Source of the DNA: Promicromonospora citrea
GTDB lineage: Bacteria > Actinomycetota > Actinomycetes > Actinomycetales > Cellulomonadaceae
DNA: 48,043 nt
Assembly (NCBI RefSeq): GCF_013004695.1
Contig: NZ_JABEMG010000020.1
Coordinates: 1 to 48,043 of the forward strand
Direction: 5' to 3'
Shown here: positions 1-8,626 of the stretch, in pieces
How positions within the stretch are numbered: the first letter of the stretch is position 1
How the letters are laid out: the number at the start of each line of letters is the position of its first letter
The notes under the pieces: model-generated
Told to the model about the DNA's origin: nothing
Database searches by the model: none
Seen by the model: the letters and a program-made list of their open reading frames with translations, nothing else
Program-made: the position numbers and the translations under genes

Positions 1-116
1 CGCCCCGCCGCGCGTACGTCGTCGGTGCCCTGCCCCGGCGCGGGCCCGGCAAGATCGACCGCGCCGGGGTGCAGCGCTCCGTCGTGCAGGCGGAGCGGGA
101 ACCCGTGCGACCATGA
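1..116 (+). CDS. menE: MenE C-terminus (o-succinylbenzoate-CoA ligase), 5' end outside window
   Basis: Only the last 37 codons are present; the reading frame begins at base 3 and stops with TGA at 114-116. The tail contains LPRRGPGKIDR, which matches the A10 motif of ANL-superfamily adenylating enzymes, where the lysine of GK orients the adenylate. The assignment to MenE (activation of o-succinylbenzoate with CoA in menaquinone synthesis) rests on this motif at the very C-terminus plus menA immediately downstream on the same strand. Another acyl-CoA ligase cannot be excluded from so short a piece. Confidence 0.65.
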   Translation, partial: PRRAYVVGALPRRGPGKIDRAGVQRSVVQAEREPVRP

Positions 117-183
117 CGTTCGTTCACCCGCCGGGGCGCCGCCCCGAACCCGACCAGCGCACCGACGAACGAAGGACTGACTG

Positions 184-1053
184 ATGGCCACAGCCGCCGA
201 GTGGATCTCCGGGGCCCGGCCCCGCACGCTGCCGGCGGCGGCGGCCCCCGTCATGGTGGGCACCGGCGCGGCCGCCCAGGTCGACGCCGCGGCGTGGCTG
301 CCCGCGCTGCTCGCGCTCGGCGTCGCGCTCGCGCTGCAGGTGGGCGTCAACTACGCCAACGACTACTCCGACGGCGTACGCGGCACCGACCTCGACCGCG
401 TCGGGCCGATGCGGCTGACGGCGTCGGGCGCTGCCGCCCCCGGGACCGTGAAGCGCGCGGCGTTCGTCGCGTTCGGCGTCGCGGCGGTGCTCGGGCTCGC
501 GCTGTGCGCGGTGTCGGGCCGGTGGTGGCTGCTCGCGGTCGGCGTCGTCTGCGTCGTCGCCGCCTGGTACTACACGGGCGGCAAGAAGCCCTACGGGTAC
601 CGGGGCCTCGGAGAGATCGCCGTCTTCGTGTTCTTCGGGCTGGTCGCGGTGCTCGGCACCACGTACACGCAGGCCGGCACGATCACGGCGCCCGCGGTGC
701 TCGGTGCCGTGGGTGTCGGCCTCATCGCGTGCGCGCTGCTCATGGTGAACAACCTGCGCGACATCCCCACCGACGTGCTCGCGGGCAAGCGCACCCTGGC
801 CGTGCGGCTCGGCGACCACCGGGCGCGCCGCGCCTACCTCGTGATGATCTGGCTGCCGCTGCTGCTGGGCGCGCTGTGCGCGTTCTGGGCGCCGTGGACG
901 CTGCTCGTCCTGCTCCTGCTCGGCCCGGCCGTGCTGCTCTCCGTGCCCGTGCTCGCGGGCGCGCGCGGCAAGCTGCTCGTCCCCGTGCTCGCCGGGACCG
1001 GCCTGTACGAGCTGGGCTACGGCGTGCTGCTCTGGTTCGGCCTGTCGGTCTGA
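184..1053 (+). CDS. menA: 1,4-dihydroxy-2-naphthoate polyprenyltransferase
   Basis: A 289-residue UbiA-family integral membrane prenyltransferase that joins a polyprenyl chain to 1,4-dihydroxy-2-naphthoate, giving demethylmenaquinone. The first aspartate-rich motif NYANDYSDG is at residues 56-64 and the second, [16 protein letters not shown], at about 189-204. Between and after these are hydrophobic helices typical of the family, and the length is normal. The ATG at 184 is preceded by GAAGGA at 171-176, a suitable ribosome binding site. It lies 67 bp after the menE stop, so the two are probably one menaquinone transcript. It converges on the phosphatase gene downstream; a short GC-rich inverted repeat at 1054-1071 may terminate it. 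Confidence 0.93.
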   Translation: MATAAEWISGARPRTLPAAAAPVMVGTGAAAQVDAAAWLPALLALGVALALQVGVNYANDYSDGVRGTDLDRVGPMRLTASGAAAPGTVKRAAFVAFGVAAVLGLALCAVSGRWWLLAVGVVCVVAAWYYTGGKKPYGYRGLGEIAVFVFFGLVAVLGTTYTQAGTITAPAVLGAVGVGLIACALLMVNNLRDIPTDVLAGKRTLAVRLGDHRARRAYLVMIWLPLLLGALCAFWAPWTLLVLLLLGPAVLLSVPVLAGARGKLLVPVLAGTGLYELGYGVLLWFGLSV

Positions 1054-1084
1054 GCCCGGCCCGGCCCGGGCGTTGTCCGAGCCG

Positions 1085-2731
1085 TCAGTCCCGCTCGACC
1101 CGGAGCACGCACGCGTCGTCGTACTCGTTGAGCCCGTCGCCGAGCAGCGACGACACGAGCTCCCCCGCGAGGGCGCCCGCCGTCCCGAGCGCGGCCTGCG
1201 CGAGCTCGTCGAGGCCGGTGAGCAGCGGGCGGTCGTGCCGCTCGACCATGCCGTCCGTGTAGAGCCACAGCACGTCGCCCCAGCCGAGCTCGACGCTCCC
1301 CTGCCCGGACGGCTCACCGTCCCGGTCGGTCAGGTGCCGACCGCTCCGGTCCCCCACGACGGCGGCGGGCGGCCGCACCGGCCGGGAGGCCACGCCCAGC
1401 GGCATCCAGCGGCCGGTCCACAGGAACGTCGCCTCGCCGTCGGCCCGGGTCACCAGCGGCGGCGGGTGCCCCGCGCAGGCGAACTCGAGCCGCCCGGTGG
1501 TCAGGTCGAGCTCCGCGTAGACGAGCGTGGACCCGAACCCCACGTTGTGCCGCTGAACGAACCGGTCCACGCGTGCCAGGACCTGCGCGGGCCCGACGCC
1601 GCGCTCGGCGTGGCTGCGCACCACCGTGCGGAGCTGGCCCATCGCGGTCGCCGACTTCAGCCCGTGCCCCACGATGTCGCCGACGGTGAGCGCGAGCACC
1701 GTGTCGTCCACCCAGAACGCGTCGTACCAGTCGCCGCCCACCTCGAGCGTGCGCTCGGCGGGCCGGTAGTCGGTGGACAGCCGCGCACCCTCCGGCTGCG
1801 GCAGGTGCTCGGTCAGCATCGCGCGCTGCAGCTCGTGCGCCACCGAGACGCTCTGCTCGTGCAGCACCGCGCGGTCCAGGGCGACGCCGCCCTGCTGGCC
1901 CGCGGCGGCGAGCGCGTCGCGGTCGAGCTCGTCGTCGCCGGCGTGCGCCCGCGGGACGAGCACGAGCACGCCGTGCAGCGCGTCGGCACCGCGCAGCGGC
2001 ACCACCACGTGGCCCTCGGGCGTGACCTCGACCTCGTCGACCGGGGTGGCGGCCCCGCGCCCCGCCCCACGGGACGAGCCGCCCGGGGCGGTCCCGTCGC
2101 GCAGCGTCGCCCGCAGCGCCGTCGTGAGCTCACCCGCAGGCGGCCCGCCGCCGCACTGCGCGCGCAACTCGGGGGCGCCCGTGGCGTCGACGAGCCACAC
2201 CCACGCGGAGTCGGCCCGGAACTCCTCGACCGCCGCCCGCACCAGCGCGTCGCACACGCCGTCGACGCCCGCCGCCCGGGCGAGGGCCGTCGTCGTGGTG
2301 AGCAGCGTGCGTACGCTCGTGGCGGAGCGCTCGGCCTCGGCGCGCGCCGCGAGGAGCTCACGCTCGTACCGGGACCGCTCGCGCGCGTCGAACAGCGCGA
2401 CGTCGATGACGACGTCCGCCGGGTCGTCGCCGCCGTGCCGCTCCGCGGAGAGCAGCACCTGCCGTCGCCCGTCGGCCGTGCGCAGCTCGACGGCGATCTC
2501 CTCCACGCGGTCCTGGAGCCGCAGCAGCGGGGCCAGGTGCGTCTCCCAGTAGATGCGCCCGCCCACCGACAGCAGCGAGCTCAGGCGCGTGCCGCGCAGG
2601 TCCGGCGCGGTGGTGCCGTCGAGCCAGGCACGGAACGTGTCGTTGGCATCGATGATCGCGCCCGCCCCGTCGAGACGGAGCAGAGCCACCGGGGCGGTGT
2701 CCCACGACCGGGCGCGACCTGGGGGCGTCAC
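1085..2731 (-). CDS. RsbP-like PAS-GAF-PP2C (SpoIIE-type) serine phosphatase
   Basis: The 548-residue protein has an N-terminal PAS-like domain (about 10-120, with an IIDAND segment), a short charged coiled-coil-like linker, a GAF-like region (about 140-290) and a C-terminal SpoIIE/PP2C domain. The phosphatase domain shows VGGDWYD, GDIVGHG, LYTDGMVER and a final EYDDACVL, which carry the metal-binding aspartates. Such phosphatases dephosphorylate anti-anti-sigma factors. The GTG start at 2731 overlaps the stop of the upstream hydrolase gene as GTGA (2728-2731), so translation is coupled; an in-frame start farther upstream at 2887 would lie inside the hydrolase gene. Bacillus RsbP has PAS plus PP2C; the GAF-like insert here is a difference. 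No sigma or anti-sigma gene is visible in the window. Confidence 0.85.
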   Translation of the reverse strand: MTPPGRARSWDTAPVALLRLDGAGAIIDANDTFRAWLDGTTAPDLRGTRLSSLLSVGGRIYWETHLAPLLRLQDRVEEIAVELRTADGRRQVLLSAERHGGDDPADVVIDVALFDARERSRYERELLAARAEAERSATSVRTLLTTTTALARAAGVDGVCDALVRAAVEEFRADSAWVWLVDATGAPELRAQCGGGPPAGELTTALRATLRDGTAPGGSSRGAGRGAATPVDEVEVTPEGHVVVPLRGADALHGVLVLVPRAHAGDDELDRDALAAAGQQGGVALDRAVLHEQSVSVAHELQRAMLTEHLPQPEGARLSTDYRPAERTLEVGGDWYDAFWVDDTVLALTVGDIVGHGLKSATAMGQLRTVVRSHAERGVGPAQVLARVDRFVQRHNVGFGSTLVYAELDLTTGRLEFACAGHPPPLVTRADGEATFLWTGRWMPLGVASRPVRPPAAVVGDRSGRHLTDRDGEPSGQGSVELGWGDVLWLYTDGMVERHDRPLLTGLDELAQAALGTAGALAGELVSSLLGDGLNEYDDACVLRVERD

Positions 2732-3528
2732 GGTGAGAGGTACTCGCGCATCGCCGTCGTCAAGGCCTCCGGCGCGCTGAGGTTCGGACAGTGCCCGACC
2801 GCGTCGATGAGGCAGAACTCGCTGTCGGCGAGGTGCTCGTGGACGTACCGGCCCACCTCGACCGGCGCGATCACGTCCTCGCGGCACTGCACCACGAGGC
2901 TCGGTGTGCGCACCGCGGCCAGGTCGGTGCGGTTGTCCGACAGGAACGTCGTGCGCGCGAAGCGCTTCGCGATGGCCGGGTCCGTGCGACAGAACGCGTT
3001 GGTCAGCTCCTCGCCCAGCTTGGGCCGGTCGGGGTTGCCCATGATGACCGGGGCGATGAACTCCGACCAGCCGAGGTAGTTGGAGTCCATGGTCTCGAGC
3101 AGCTCGTCGATCTCGTCGGCGGAGAACCCGCCGCGGTAGCCGTCGTCGTCGATGTAGCGCGGGCTGGGGCCGACGAGCACGAGGCGGTCGAAGAGCTCAG
3201 GCCGGCGGGCGGCGGCGAGCAGCCCGATCATGGCGCTCACCGAGTGGCCGACGAACACGACGGGGCCGAGCGCGAGCTCGTCCAGCAGCTCCACGACGTC
3301 GGCGGCGTACCCGTCGAGCGAGGAGTGCCGGTCGGGGTCGTACGCGGAGAGGTCGGAGCCTCCGGCACCGACGTGGTCGAACAGGACGACGCGGTAGGTG
3401 TCCTCGAACGCGGGGGCGACGAGACGCCACATCGACTGGTCGCAACCGAAGCCGTGGGCGAACACCATCGCCGGGGCGCCTTCAGGTGCGCCGCTGACGG
3501 TGGCGCTGTGGCGTGAGGCGACAGTCAT
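2728..3528 (-). CDS. RsbQ-like alpha/beta hydrolase, energy-stress pathway
   Basis: A 266-residue alpha/beta hydrolase that resembles Bacillus subtilis RsbQ along its whole length, including GFGCDQS (26-32), the nucleophile elbow GHSVS with Ser96, RRPELF, Asp218 in QCREDVIAP and His246 in GHCP. RsbQ works with the phosphatase RsbP to signal energy stress to sigma-B, probably by hydrolysing a small ligand; plant D14/KAI2 receptors are in the same family. The start at ATG 3528 matches the RsbQ N-terminus; a TACACT -10 box ends six bases before it, suggesting a leaderless transcript. A longer in-frame start at 3639 is not favoured. Its stop overlaps the start of the PAS-GAF-PP2C gene. Confidence 0.88.
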   Translation of the reverse strand: MTVASRHSATVSGAPEGAPAMVFAHGFGCDQSMWRLVAPAFEDTYRVVLFDHVGAGGSDLSAYDPDRHSSLDGYAADVVELLDELALGPVVFVGHSVSAMIGLLAAARRPELFDRLVLVGPSPRYIDDDGYRGGFSADEIDELLETMDSNYLGWSEFIAPVIMGNPDRPKLGEELTNAFCRTDPAIAKRFARTTFLSDNRTDLAAVRTPSLVVQCREDVIAPVEVGRYVHEHLADSEFCLIDAVGHCPNLSAPEALTTAMREYLSP

Positions 3529-3534
3529 CGAGCC

Positions 3535-3540
3535 AGTGTA
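3535..3540 (-). promoter_or_regulatory. Putative -10 box of the rsbQ-like gene (leaderless)
   Basis: On the minus strand TACACT is followed by six bases and then the ATG at 3528, placing the expected transcription start at the start codon. No convincing Shine-Dalgarno sequence lies in between. Confidence 0.5.
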
Positions 3541-3615
3541 GGCACCGTCCGCGGCCCGCACGGGCGGCGGCGCGGCGGCCGTGCCCGATGTCACCCCTTC
3601 CGTCCTCGCCGGGCC

Positions 3616-3635
3616 ACCCGCACGATCGTGCGGGT
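3616..3635. terminator. 20-bp perfect palindrome downstream of the DUF4229 gene
   Basis: ACCCGCACGATCGTGCGGGT is a perfect palindrome 11 bp beyond the DUF4229 stop and about 88 bp upstream of the rsbQ-like start. It may be a terminator stem without a loop sequence of its own, or a dyad operator. There is no T-run. Confidence 0.4.
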
Positions 3636-3645
3636 CCACGGGGGT

Positions 3646-3918
3646 TCACGGGTCGCTGCGCAGCTCCTCGTCGAGGCGTGCGTCCTCGTGCAACGCGTCC
3701 ACGTCGTGCTGCCCGGTGGCACGCGCGGCGGCCCGGCGCTCGGCACGCTCGGCCATCCAGCGCGCGGCGGCGTCCCGCGGCCTGCTCAGTGCCAGGTAGG
3801 ACACCGTCAGCGCGATCACGACGGCGACGACCGGGAGCAGCCAGCCCCGCATCCCGACGAGGTACAGCACGCCGAAGGCCGCGCCGAACAGCGCCAGGCG
3901 GAGCAGGGTGTAGATCAC
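3646..3918 (-). CDS. DUF4229 family small membrane protein
   Basis: A 90-residue protein starting MIYTLLRLALFG with two predicted transmembrane helices (about 3-22 and 27-45), followed by a charged, Arg/Ala/Glu-rich cytoplasmic tail. This matches the DUF4229 family of actinobacterial membrane proteins, whose function is unknown. I place the start at the GTG at 3918 because GGAGG lies eight bases upstream of it; the in-frame GTG at 3927 directly abuts that GGAGG and could not use it. It is divergent from the phospholipase-D-N-terminal-like gene at 4018. Confidence 0.75.
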   Translation of the reverse strand: MIYTLLRLALFGAAFGVLYLVGMRGWLLPVVAVVIALTVSYLALSRPRDAAARWMAERAERRAAARATGQHDVDALHEDARLDEELRSDP

Positions 3919-4005
3919 GAGGGGCACCTCCCCATGGTAGGCCGGGCGTACGTCACACCTGACCAGACCCTCACCGGACGCTCACCGCAGGGGCCCGGGC
4001 CGCCG

Positions 4006-4011
4006 TAGGCT
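4006..4011 (+). promoter_or_regulatory. Putative -10 box, leaderless start of the PLDNc_N gene
   Basis: TAGGCT is followed by six bases and then ATG at 4018. No ribosome binding site is present between them, so translation probably begins at the transcript's 5' end. Confidence 0.5.
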
Positions 4012-4017
4012 GGGGGC

Positions 4018-4386
4018 ATGCCTCGCGTACTGCTGATCCTTGCCGTCGTCGGACTCGCGGTCTACGCCCTTGTCGACGTCTGGGGCTCCGAGGAGGACGA
4101 GCGTGGCGGCCTGCCCCGCTGGCTGTGGGTGCTGCTCATCGTCCTGCTGCCCCTGCTCGGCGCCATCGCGTGGATCGTCGTGCGGGTCTCCGCCCGCCGC
4201 TCGGGGACGAGCGGCCCGGGTTCCGGCGGCCGTCCGACACCGCCCCGGCCCGGCGGCGGTCCCCGGCGCCCGTCCGGCCCCGTCGCGCCCGACGACGACC
4301 CGGAGTTCCTCTGGCGCCTCGAGCAGGAGAAGCGCCGCCAGCAGCGCGAGGCCCGCGCGGAGGACGACACGGAGGACAAGTCCTGA
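4018..4386 (+). CDS. PLDNc_N-type two-helix membrane protein
   Basis: A 122-residue protein with a first transmembrane helix at about 4-22, a second at about 35-55 within a LPRWLWVLLIVLLPLLGAI stretch, and then a Pro/Gly/Arg-rich tail ending in charged residues. The spacing and the W-x(n)-LLPLLGAIAW pattern match the phospholipase D N-terminal-like (PLDNc_N) membrane domain found as a stand-alone protein in many actinomycetes; it contains no HKD catalytic motif, so no phospholipase activity is implied. A TAGGCT -10 box six bases before the ATG suggests a leaderless mRNA. Confidence 0.75.
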   Translation: MPRVLLILAVVGLAVYALVDVWGSEEDERGGLPRWLWVLLIVLLPLLGAIAWIVVRVSARRSGTSGPGSGGRPTPPRPGGGPRRPSGPVAPDDDPEFLWRLEQEKRRQQREARAEDDTEDKS

Positions 4387-4430
4387 CCTGACCGGGGCAC
4401 CTGACCCGGCCCCGGCCCCGCCGGGCCCAC

Positions 4431-4490
4431 CGCGAGAACGACCTCGGGGACCGAATCTCACCGGATTCGGTCCCCGAGGTCGTTCTCGCG
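4431..4490. repeat. Long palindromic element P1 (27-bp perfect arms), likely bidirectional terminator
   Basis: Arms 4431-4457 and 4464-4490 are perfectly complementary over 27 bp with a 6-base loop. The outer part of the arm contains CGAGAACGACCT, which also bounds the palindromes at 19546 and 35846, while the inner arm differs between copies but remains paired. It sits between the convergent PLDNc_N and ccsB genes, so it could stop transcription from both sides. Confidence 0.85.
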
Positions 4491-4504
4491 TGGCGGTCGG
4501 CGGC

Positions 4505-5476
4505 CTACAGGCCCGAGTAGCTGTGCTTGCCGTTGAAGATCAGGTTGACGCCCGTGAAGTTGAACAGCACGCACGCGTACCCCGCCACGACGAACCAGGC
4601 CGCCCGGGTGCCGGACCACCCGCGCGTGGTGCGCGCGTGCAGGTAGGCCGCGTAGACGACCCACACGATGAAGCTCCAGACCTCCTTGGGGTCCCAGCCC
4701 CAGTAGCGGCCCCACGCGTCCTCGGCCCAGATGGCGCCGCCGATGATGGTGAACGTCCAGAGCACGAAGGCCACGGCGTTCAGCCGGAACGAGAGGGACT
4801 CCAGGGCGGCGGGCGCCGGCGTGTGGTCGAGCCAGCCCCAGCGCGCGCTCCCGAGCACCGGCGAGCCGTTGTCCCGCGCGTCGCGCAGGAGCTGCAGCAC
4901 CGAGGTGACGAACGCGACCGTGAAGATGCCGGTGGCCAGGATCGCGACACCCACGTGGATCACGAGCCAGTACTTCTGCAGCGCGGGCTGCACGCCCGTG
5001 GCCTCGACGAAGAACCGGGTCTGCGCCGTCACGAGGAAGATCGTGCCCAGGAAGGTCACGAAGGCCCCGAGGAACCGCACGTCGCGGCGGGTGCTCACGA
5101 TCGCGAACACGGCGACGGCGACGAACGCGCCCACCACGGTGAACTCGTACATGTTGGCCCACGGGGTGCGGCCCGCGGCGATGCCGCGCAGCACGACGGC
5201 GACCAGCAGCAGCGCGGCCGCCAGCCAGGTCACCGACATGCCGACCCCGGCGAACCGGCGGTCGACGGGCCCGGGCGCACCGTTCGCCGGCGTCCCGTCC
5301 TGCGGCGCGTCGACCACCCCGCCGGCGCCCACCGCGACGCGCTCGCGCGTCTTGTCCCGCGCCTCGACCCGGGCGCCCGACAGGCGTGACAGGTCGATCG
5401 AGAACGCGATGAGCGCGACGGCCAGTGCCGTCGCCGCGCCCCAGACGAGCAGCACGCTCAGGTTTGCCAGCTCCAT
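4505..5476 (-). CDS. ccsB: CcsB/CcsA-type cytochrome c synthetase subunit
   Basis: A 323-residue polytopic membrane protein of the System II cytochrome c biogenesis pathway, which with ResB moves haem across the membrane and attaches it to apocytochrome c. The WWD-like motif WGRYWGWDPKEVW lies around residues 245-265, with conserved His residues before and after it (VIHVG, LHART) as expected for haem handling. It is the last gene of a five-gene operon; only two bases separate its ATG (5476) from the resB stop codon (5479-5481). The naming CcsA versus CcsB differs between annotation schemes. Confidence 0.93.
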   Translation of the reverse strand: MELANLSVLLVWGAATALAVALIAFSIDLSRLSGARVEARDKTRERVAVGAGGVVDAPQDGTPANGAPGPVDRRFAGVGMSVTWLAAALLLVAVVLRGIAAGRTPWANMYEFTVVGAFVAVAVFAIVSTRRDVRFLGAFVTFLGTIFLVTAQTRFFVEATGVQPALQKYWLVIHVGVAILATGIFTVAFVTSVLQLLRDARDNGSPVLGSARWGWLDHTPAPAALESLSFRLNAVAFVLWTFTIIGGAIWAEDAWGRYWGWDPKEVWSFIVWVVYAAYLHARTTRGWSGTRAAWFVVAGYACVLFNFTGVNLIFNGKHSYSGL

Positions 5477-5478
5477 GT

Positions 5479-7239
5479 TCAGTCCTTCTCCGATCCGGTG
5501 CGATCAGGGGTGGCCGGTGCGGCCGGTGCCCGTGTCTCTCGCACGTCTGGCTGTCGCACGTCCCCCGGCACGGCGTCCAGGGCGCGGTCGACCTCCGCCT
5601 GGAGGCCTGCGTCGTCCCCGCGGGCGAGGCCCGCGACCTCGACCACCGTAGCCCCGTCCGGGCCGGTGTACGCGCGCGCCCACACCCGGCGACGGGGCGT
5701 GAACAGCGAGACGGTCAGGCCCGCGAGCGCCAGCAGGGCGAACACGAGCACGAAGGTGAGCGACGGGTCGTGGCGCAGGTCGAGCGCGACGTAGCGCGGC
5801 AGGTCCTCGCCGAGGGTGAGCGTGCCGAGCCCGTCCGGCAGCTCGACGGTCTCGCCGGGCCGGGCGAGCACCTTGACGCGCTGCCCCTGCTCGTCGAGCG
5901 CGGGCTCGAGCGAGGCGGTGTCCAGCTCGTACACGTTCTGCGGGGTGCCGTCGTCGAGGCCCAGGTCGCCCGTGTAGACCTCGAGCACGAGCAGGGGGTC
6001 GACGGGCTGCGGGAAGGCGGAGCGCACGGACCCGTCCTCCGTCGCCTCGGCGGTCGGCAGGAAGTAGCCGACGAGCCCGATCTGGTCGAGGCCGGGCGAC
6101 ACGTCGGGCACCTTCACGACCCCGCGCGACGTGTACATCGTGTCCTCCGGGATGAACGTGACGCGTCCGGAGAAGGCGACCTCGCCCTCGGCGTCGTGCA
6201 CCGTGATCTCGGGGGCGAAGCCGTTGCCCTGGAGGTAGATCTTGGCGCCGTCGACGACGAGCGGGTGGTTGACCTTGATCTGCTCGGGCCGCTGCTCGCC
6301 GGAGGGCTCGGTGACGGTGACGTGGGCGGTGAAGTCGCGGGCCTGGGCGAAGGCGACGGTGTCGCTCGCGAACTCGGAGTCGAACCGGTCGAGCGTCATG
6401 GAGAACGGCACGAGCGACTGCGGCCGGAACCAGGCGCCCTTCTCGAAGGTGTCGTAGTCGACGACCGCGTTGGCGAACCCGCGTCCCTCCGTGACGATCG
6501 CCTGGCCGCGGTAGTGCTGGAGCTGGCCGGTGGCCACGGAGACGAGCAGGCCGACGAGGGCGAGGTGGAAGACGAGGTTGCCCGTCTCGCGCAGGTAGCC
6601 GCGCTCGGCGCTCACGGTCTCGGCCGCGGGGCGGGCGCCACGGGCGGCCTCCTCGCTCCGGTCGACCCGGAACGTCGGCAGCCAGGTGAGGTTCCCGCGC
6701 AGGCGGGCGGCGACGGCGTCGGCCACCTCGCGGGGCGAGGCGTCGGTGACGGCGCCGGCCTTGGCGGGGAACCGGGTGAACCGCGAGGGCACGCGCGGCG
6801 GGCGGCCGCGCAGGGCGCGGTAGTGCGCTGCGGAGCGCGGCAGGATGCAGCCGACGAGCGAGACGAACAGCAGGATGTAGATGGCCGAGAACCAGACCGA
6901 CGAGTAGACGTCGAAGAACCCGAACCGGTCGAGCCACTCGCCGGCGGTCGGGTGCTCGGCGAGGTACTCGATGACGCGCGCGGCGTCCTGGTTGCGCTGC
7001 GGCAGCACCGAGCCGGGCACCGCGGCCACGGCCAGGAGCATGAGCAGCATGAGCGCGACGCGCATGGACGTGAGCTGCCGCCACGTCCAGCGCAGCGTGC
7101 CGACGAGCCCGAGCGCGGGCGCCGCGGGCCGGCCGGGGCCGTCGGGGCGCGCGGGGCCGCCGGAGGCCGGCGCGCCCTGGGTGAACTCGTCCGCGATGCC
7201 CTCGGGGACGTAGGTCTCGTTGCCGTTGCGGCCGGCCAT
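5479..7239 (-). CDS. resB: ResB-like cytochrome c biogenesis protein
   Basis: A 586-residue ResB/Ccs1 protein: a short Pro/Gly-rich N-terminus, transmembrane helices near 60-80 and 120-140, a conserved ...LVGCILPR region, a large extracytoplasmic domain, and a last helix near 515-535. ResB pairs with CcsA/B to deliver and ligate haem to cytochrome c outside the membrane. The ATG at 7239 overlaps the ccdA stop codon by one base (TGATG), so translation is coupled; the frame stays open upstream only as a reading-frame shadow of ccdA. Length is typical for actinobacterial ResB. Confidence 0.92.
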   Translation of the reverse strand: MAGRNGNETYVPEGIADEFTQGAPASGGPARPDGPGRPAAPALGLVGTLRWTWRQLTSMRVALMLLMLLAVAAVPGSVLPQRNQDAARVIEYLAEHPTAGEWLDRFGFFDVYSSVWFSAIYILLFVSLVGCILPRSAAHYRALRGRPPRVPSRFTRFPAKAGAVTDASPREVADAVAARLRGNLTWLPTFRVDRSEEAARGARPAAETVSAERGYLRETGNLVFHLALVGLLVSVATGQLQHYRGQAIVTEGRGFANAVVDYDTFEKGAWFRPQSLVPFSMTLDRFDSEFASDTVAFAQARDFTAHVTVTEPSGEQRPEQIKVNHPLVVDGAKIYLQGNGFAPEITVHDAEGEVAFSGRVTFIPEDTMYTSRGVVKVPDVSPGLDQIGLVGYFLPTAEATEDGSVRSAFPQPVDPLLVLEVYTGDLGLDDGTPQNVYELDTASLEPALDEQGQRVKVLARPGETVELPDGLGTLTLGEDLPRYVALDLRHDPSLTFVLVFALLALAGLTVSLFTPRRRVWARAYTGPDGATVVEVAGLARGDDAGLQAEVDRALDAVPGDVRQPDVRETRAPAAPATPDRTGSEKD

Positions 7240-8030
7240 CAGATCACCGTCTCGAACCCGCTGATCCACAGCTGCAGGACGCCGGTGAGGCGGTTCCACA
7301 GGCCGGTGACCAGCAGGAGGCCGACGAGCACGAGCAGGGCGCCGCCGAGGCGCATGGCCGCGAGGCGGTGCCTGCGCAGGAAGTCCATCATCCGCTCGGA
7401 GCTCTGCAGCCCGAGCGCGACGAGCAGGAACGGCACGCCGAGCCCGACGCAGTAGGCGACGCCGAGCAGCGCGCCGCGCCCGGCCGACGCCTCGTCGATG
7501 GCGAGCGCCTGCACCGCGCCGAGCGTCGGGCCGATGCACGGCGTCCAGCCGAGCCCGAACACGACGCCGAGCAGCGGGGCGCCCCACAGGCCGGCGCGCG
7601 GCGACAGGTGGAACCGCGCCTCGCGCTGCAGGAACGGCACGGCGCCGAGGAAGCCGGCGCCGAGCAGGATCACCACGACGCCGAGCACGCGCGTGATGAC
7701 GTCCTCCCAGCGGACCAGGAAGGTGCCGAGGCCGCCGAACGCGGCGCCGAAGGAGACGAACACGGCGGTGAAGCCCAGCACGAACAGCGCGACGCCGCCG
7801 ACCACGCGTCCGCGGGCCGGACGGGGGCGGGTGGCGACCAGGCCCGGCGTCGTGCCGGTCGAGGCGGCCGCCATGCCGCTCACGTACCCCACGTAGCCGG
7901 GCACGAGCGGCAGCACGCACGGTGAGGCGAAGGACACGAGACCGGCCAGCACCGCGACGGGCACCGCGAGGAGCAGCGACCCGCTGAACGCGGTGACGGC
8001 GAGCCCGTCGCCGACGGCGGCCGCGATCAT
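7239..8030 (-). CDS. ccdA: CcdA, DsbD-like membrane thiol-disulfide reductant carrier
   Basis: A 263-residue protein with six predicted transmembrane helices. The two conserved proline/cysteine motifs are present: FASPCVLPLVPGYVGYVSG near residue 34-52 and WTPCIGPTLGAVQA near 155-168. CcdA carries reducing equivalents from cytoplasmic thioredoxin to the extracytoplasmic thioredoxin ResA, keeping apocytochrome c cysteines reduced. The start and stop codons overlap those of resA and resB by single bases, the usual arrangement in this operon. Confidence 0.95.
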   Translation of the reverse strand: MIAAAVGDGLAVTAFSGSLLLAVPVAVLAGLVSFASPCVLPLVPGYVGYVSGMAAASTGTTPGLVATRPRPARGRVVGGVALFVLGFTAVFVSFGAAFGGLGTFLVRWEDVITRVLGVVVILLGAGFLGAVPFLQREARFHLSPRAGLWGAPLLGVVFGLGWTPCIGPTLGAVQALAIDEASAGRGALLGVAYCVGLGVPFLLVALGLQSSERMMDFLRRHRLAAMRLGGALLVLVGLLLVTGLWNRLTGVLQLWISGFETVI

Positions 8031-8626
8031 CAGGCCGCCTCCGCCAGGACCTCGTCGACGAGCGCCTCGAGCGTCGACCCCTCGGCCTGGCCGATGACGC
8101 GTGCGGCGACCTTGCCCTCCGCGTCGAGGATCACGGTGGTGGGCACGGCCTGGAGCGGCACGACGCCGTTGAGGCCCGCGATCACCTCACCGGTACGGTC
8201 CTCGATGCTCGGGTAGGGCACGTCGAAGGTGCGCTGGAACGCCTGCGCGGCGCCGGCGTCGTCCTCGGTGTTGATGCCGAGCACGCGCACGCCGTCCTTG
8301 CCGGTGGCGAGCTCGACGAGGTCGGGCGCCTCGGCGCGGCACGGCGCGCACGAGGCGTACCAGGTGTTGACGACGACGACGTCGCCCGCCCAGTCGGCGC
8401 TCGACACCTCGTTCCCCTCGAAGTCTGTGCCCGCGACGGTGACGGGGCCCTTGCGGTCCCCGGCGTCGTAGGTCTGGACCGACCCGTCGCCCGACACGTA
8501 GCCCTGGCCGACGACGTCGCCCGCGCCGGAGTCCTCGGGCGTGCAGCCCGCGAGCGACGCGACCAGGCCGACGACGATGCCGACGGCCACCACCCACTGC
8601 ACGACCTTGAAGGTCCGTCCGCGCAT
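8030..8626 (-). CDS. resA: ResA/TlpA-like lipoprotein thioredoxin
   Basis: A 198-residue thioredoxin-fold protein. The N-terminus is a lipoprotein signal with lipobox LAGC (Cys28), so it is probably anchored on the outside of the membrane. The catalytic CxxC is in YASCAPCRAEAP (Cys93 and Cys96), followed by a cis-proline region (QAVPTTVI). It should reduce the haem-binding cysteines of apocytochrome c using electrons from CcdA. The ATG at 8626 overlaps the stop codon of the preceding phosphoglycerate-mutase-like gene as TGATG. Confidence 0.93.
   Translation of the reverse strand: MRGRTFKVVQWVVAVGIVVGLVASLAGCTPEDSGAGDVVGQGYVSGDGSVQTYDAGDRKGPVTVAGTDFEGNEVSSADWAGDVVVVNTWYASCAPCRAEAPDLVELATGKDGVRVLGINTEDDAGAAQAFQRTFDVPYPSIEDRTGEVIAGLNGVVPLQAVPTTVILDAEGKVAARVIGQAEGSTLEALVDEVLAEAA

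Noticed and set aside
2732-2887. Longer start for the PAS-GAF-PP2C phosphatase at 2887
   Set aside because: That extension lies inside the hydrolase coding region, and the GTGA overlap at 2728-2731 gives a standard coupled start.
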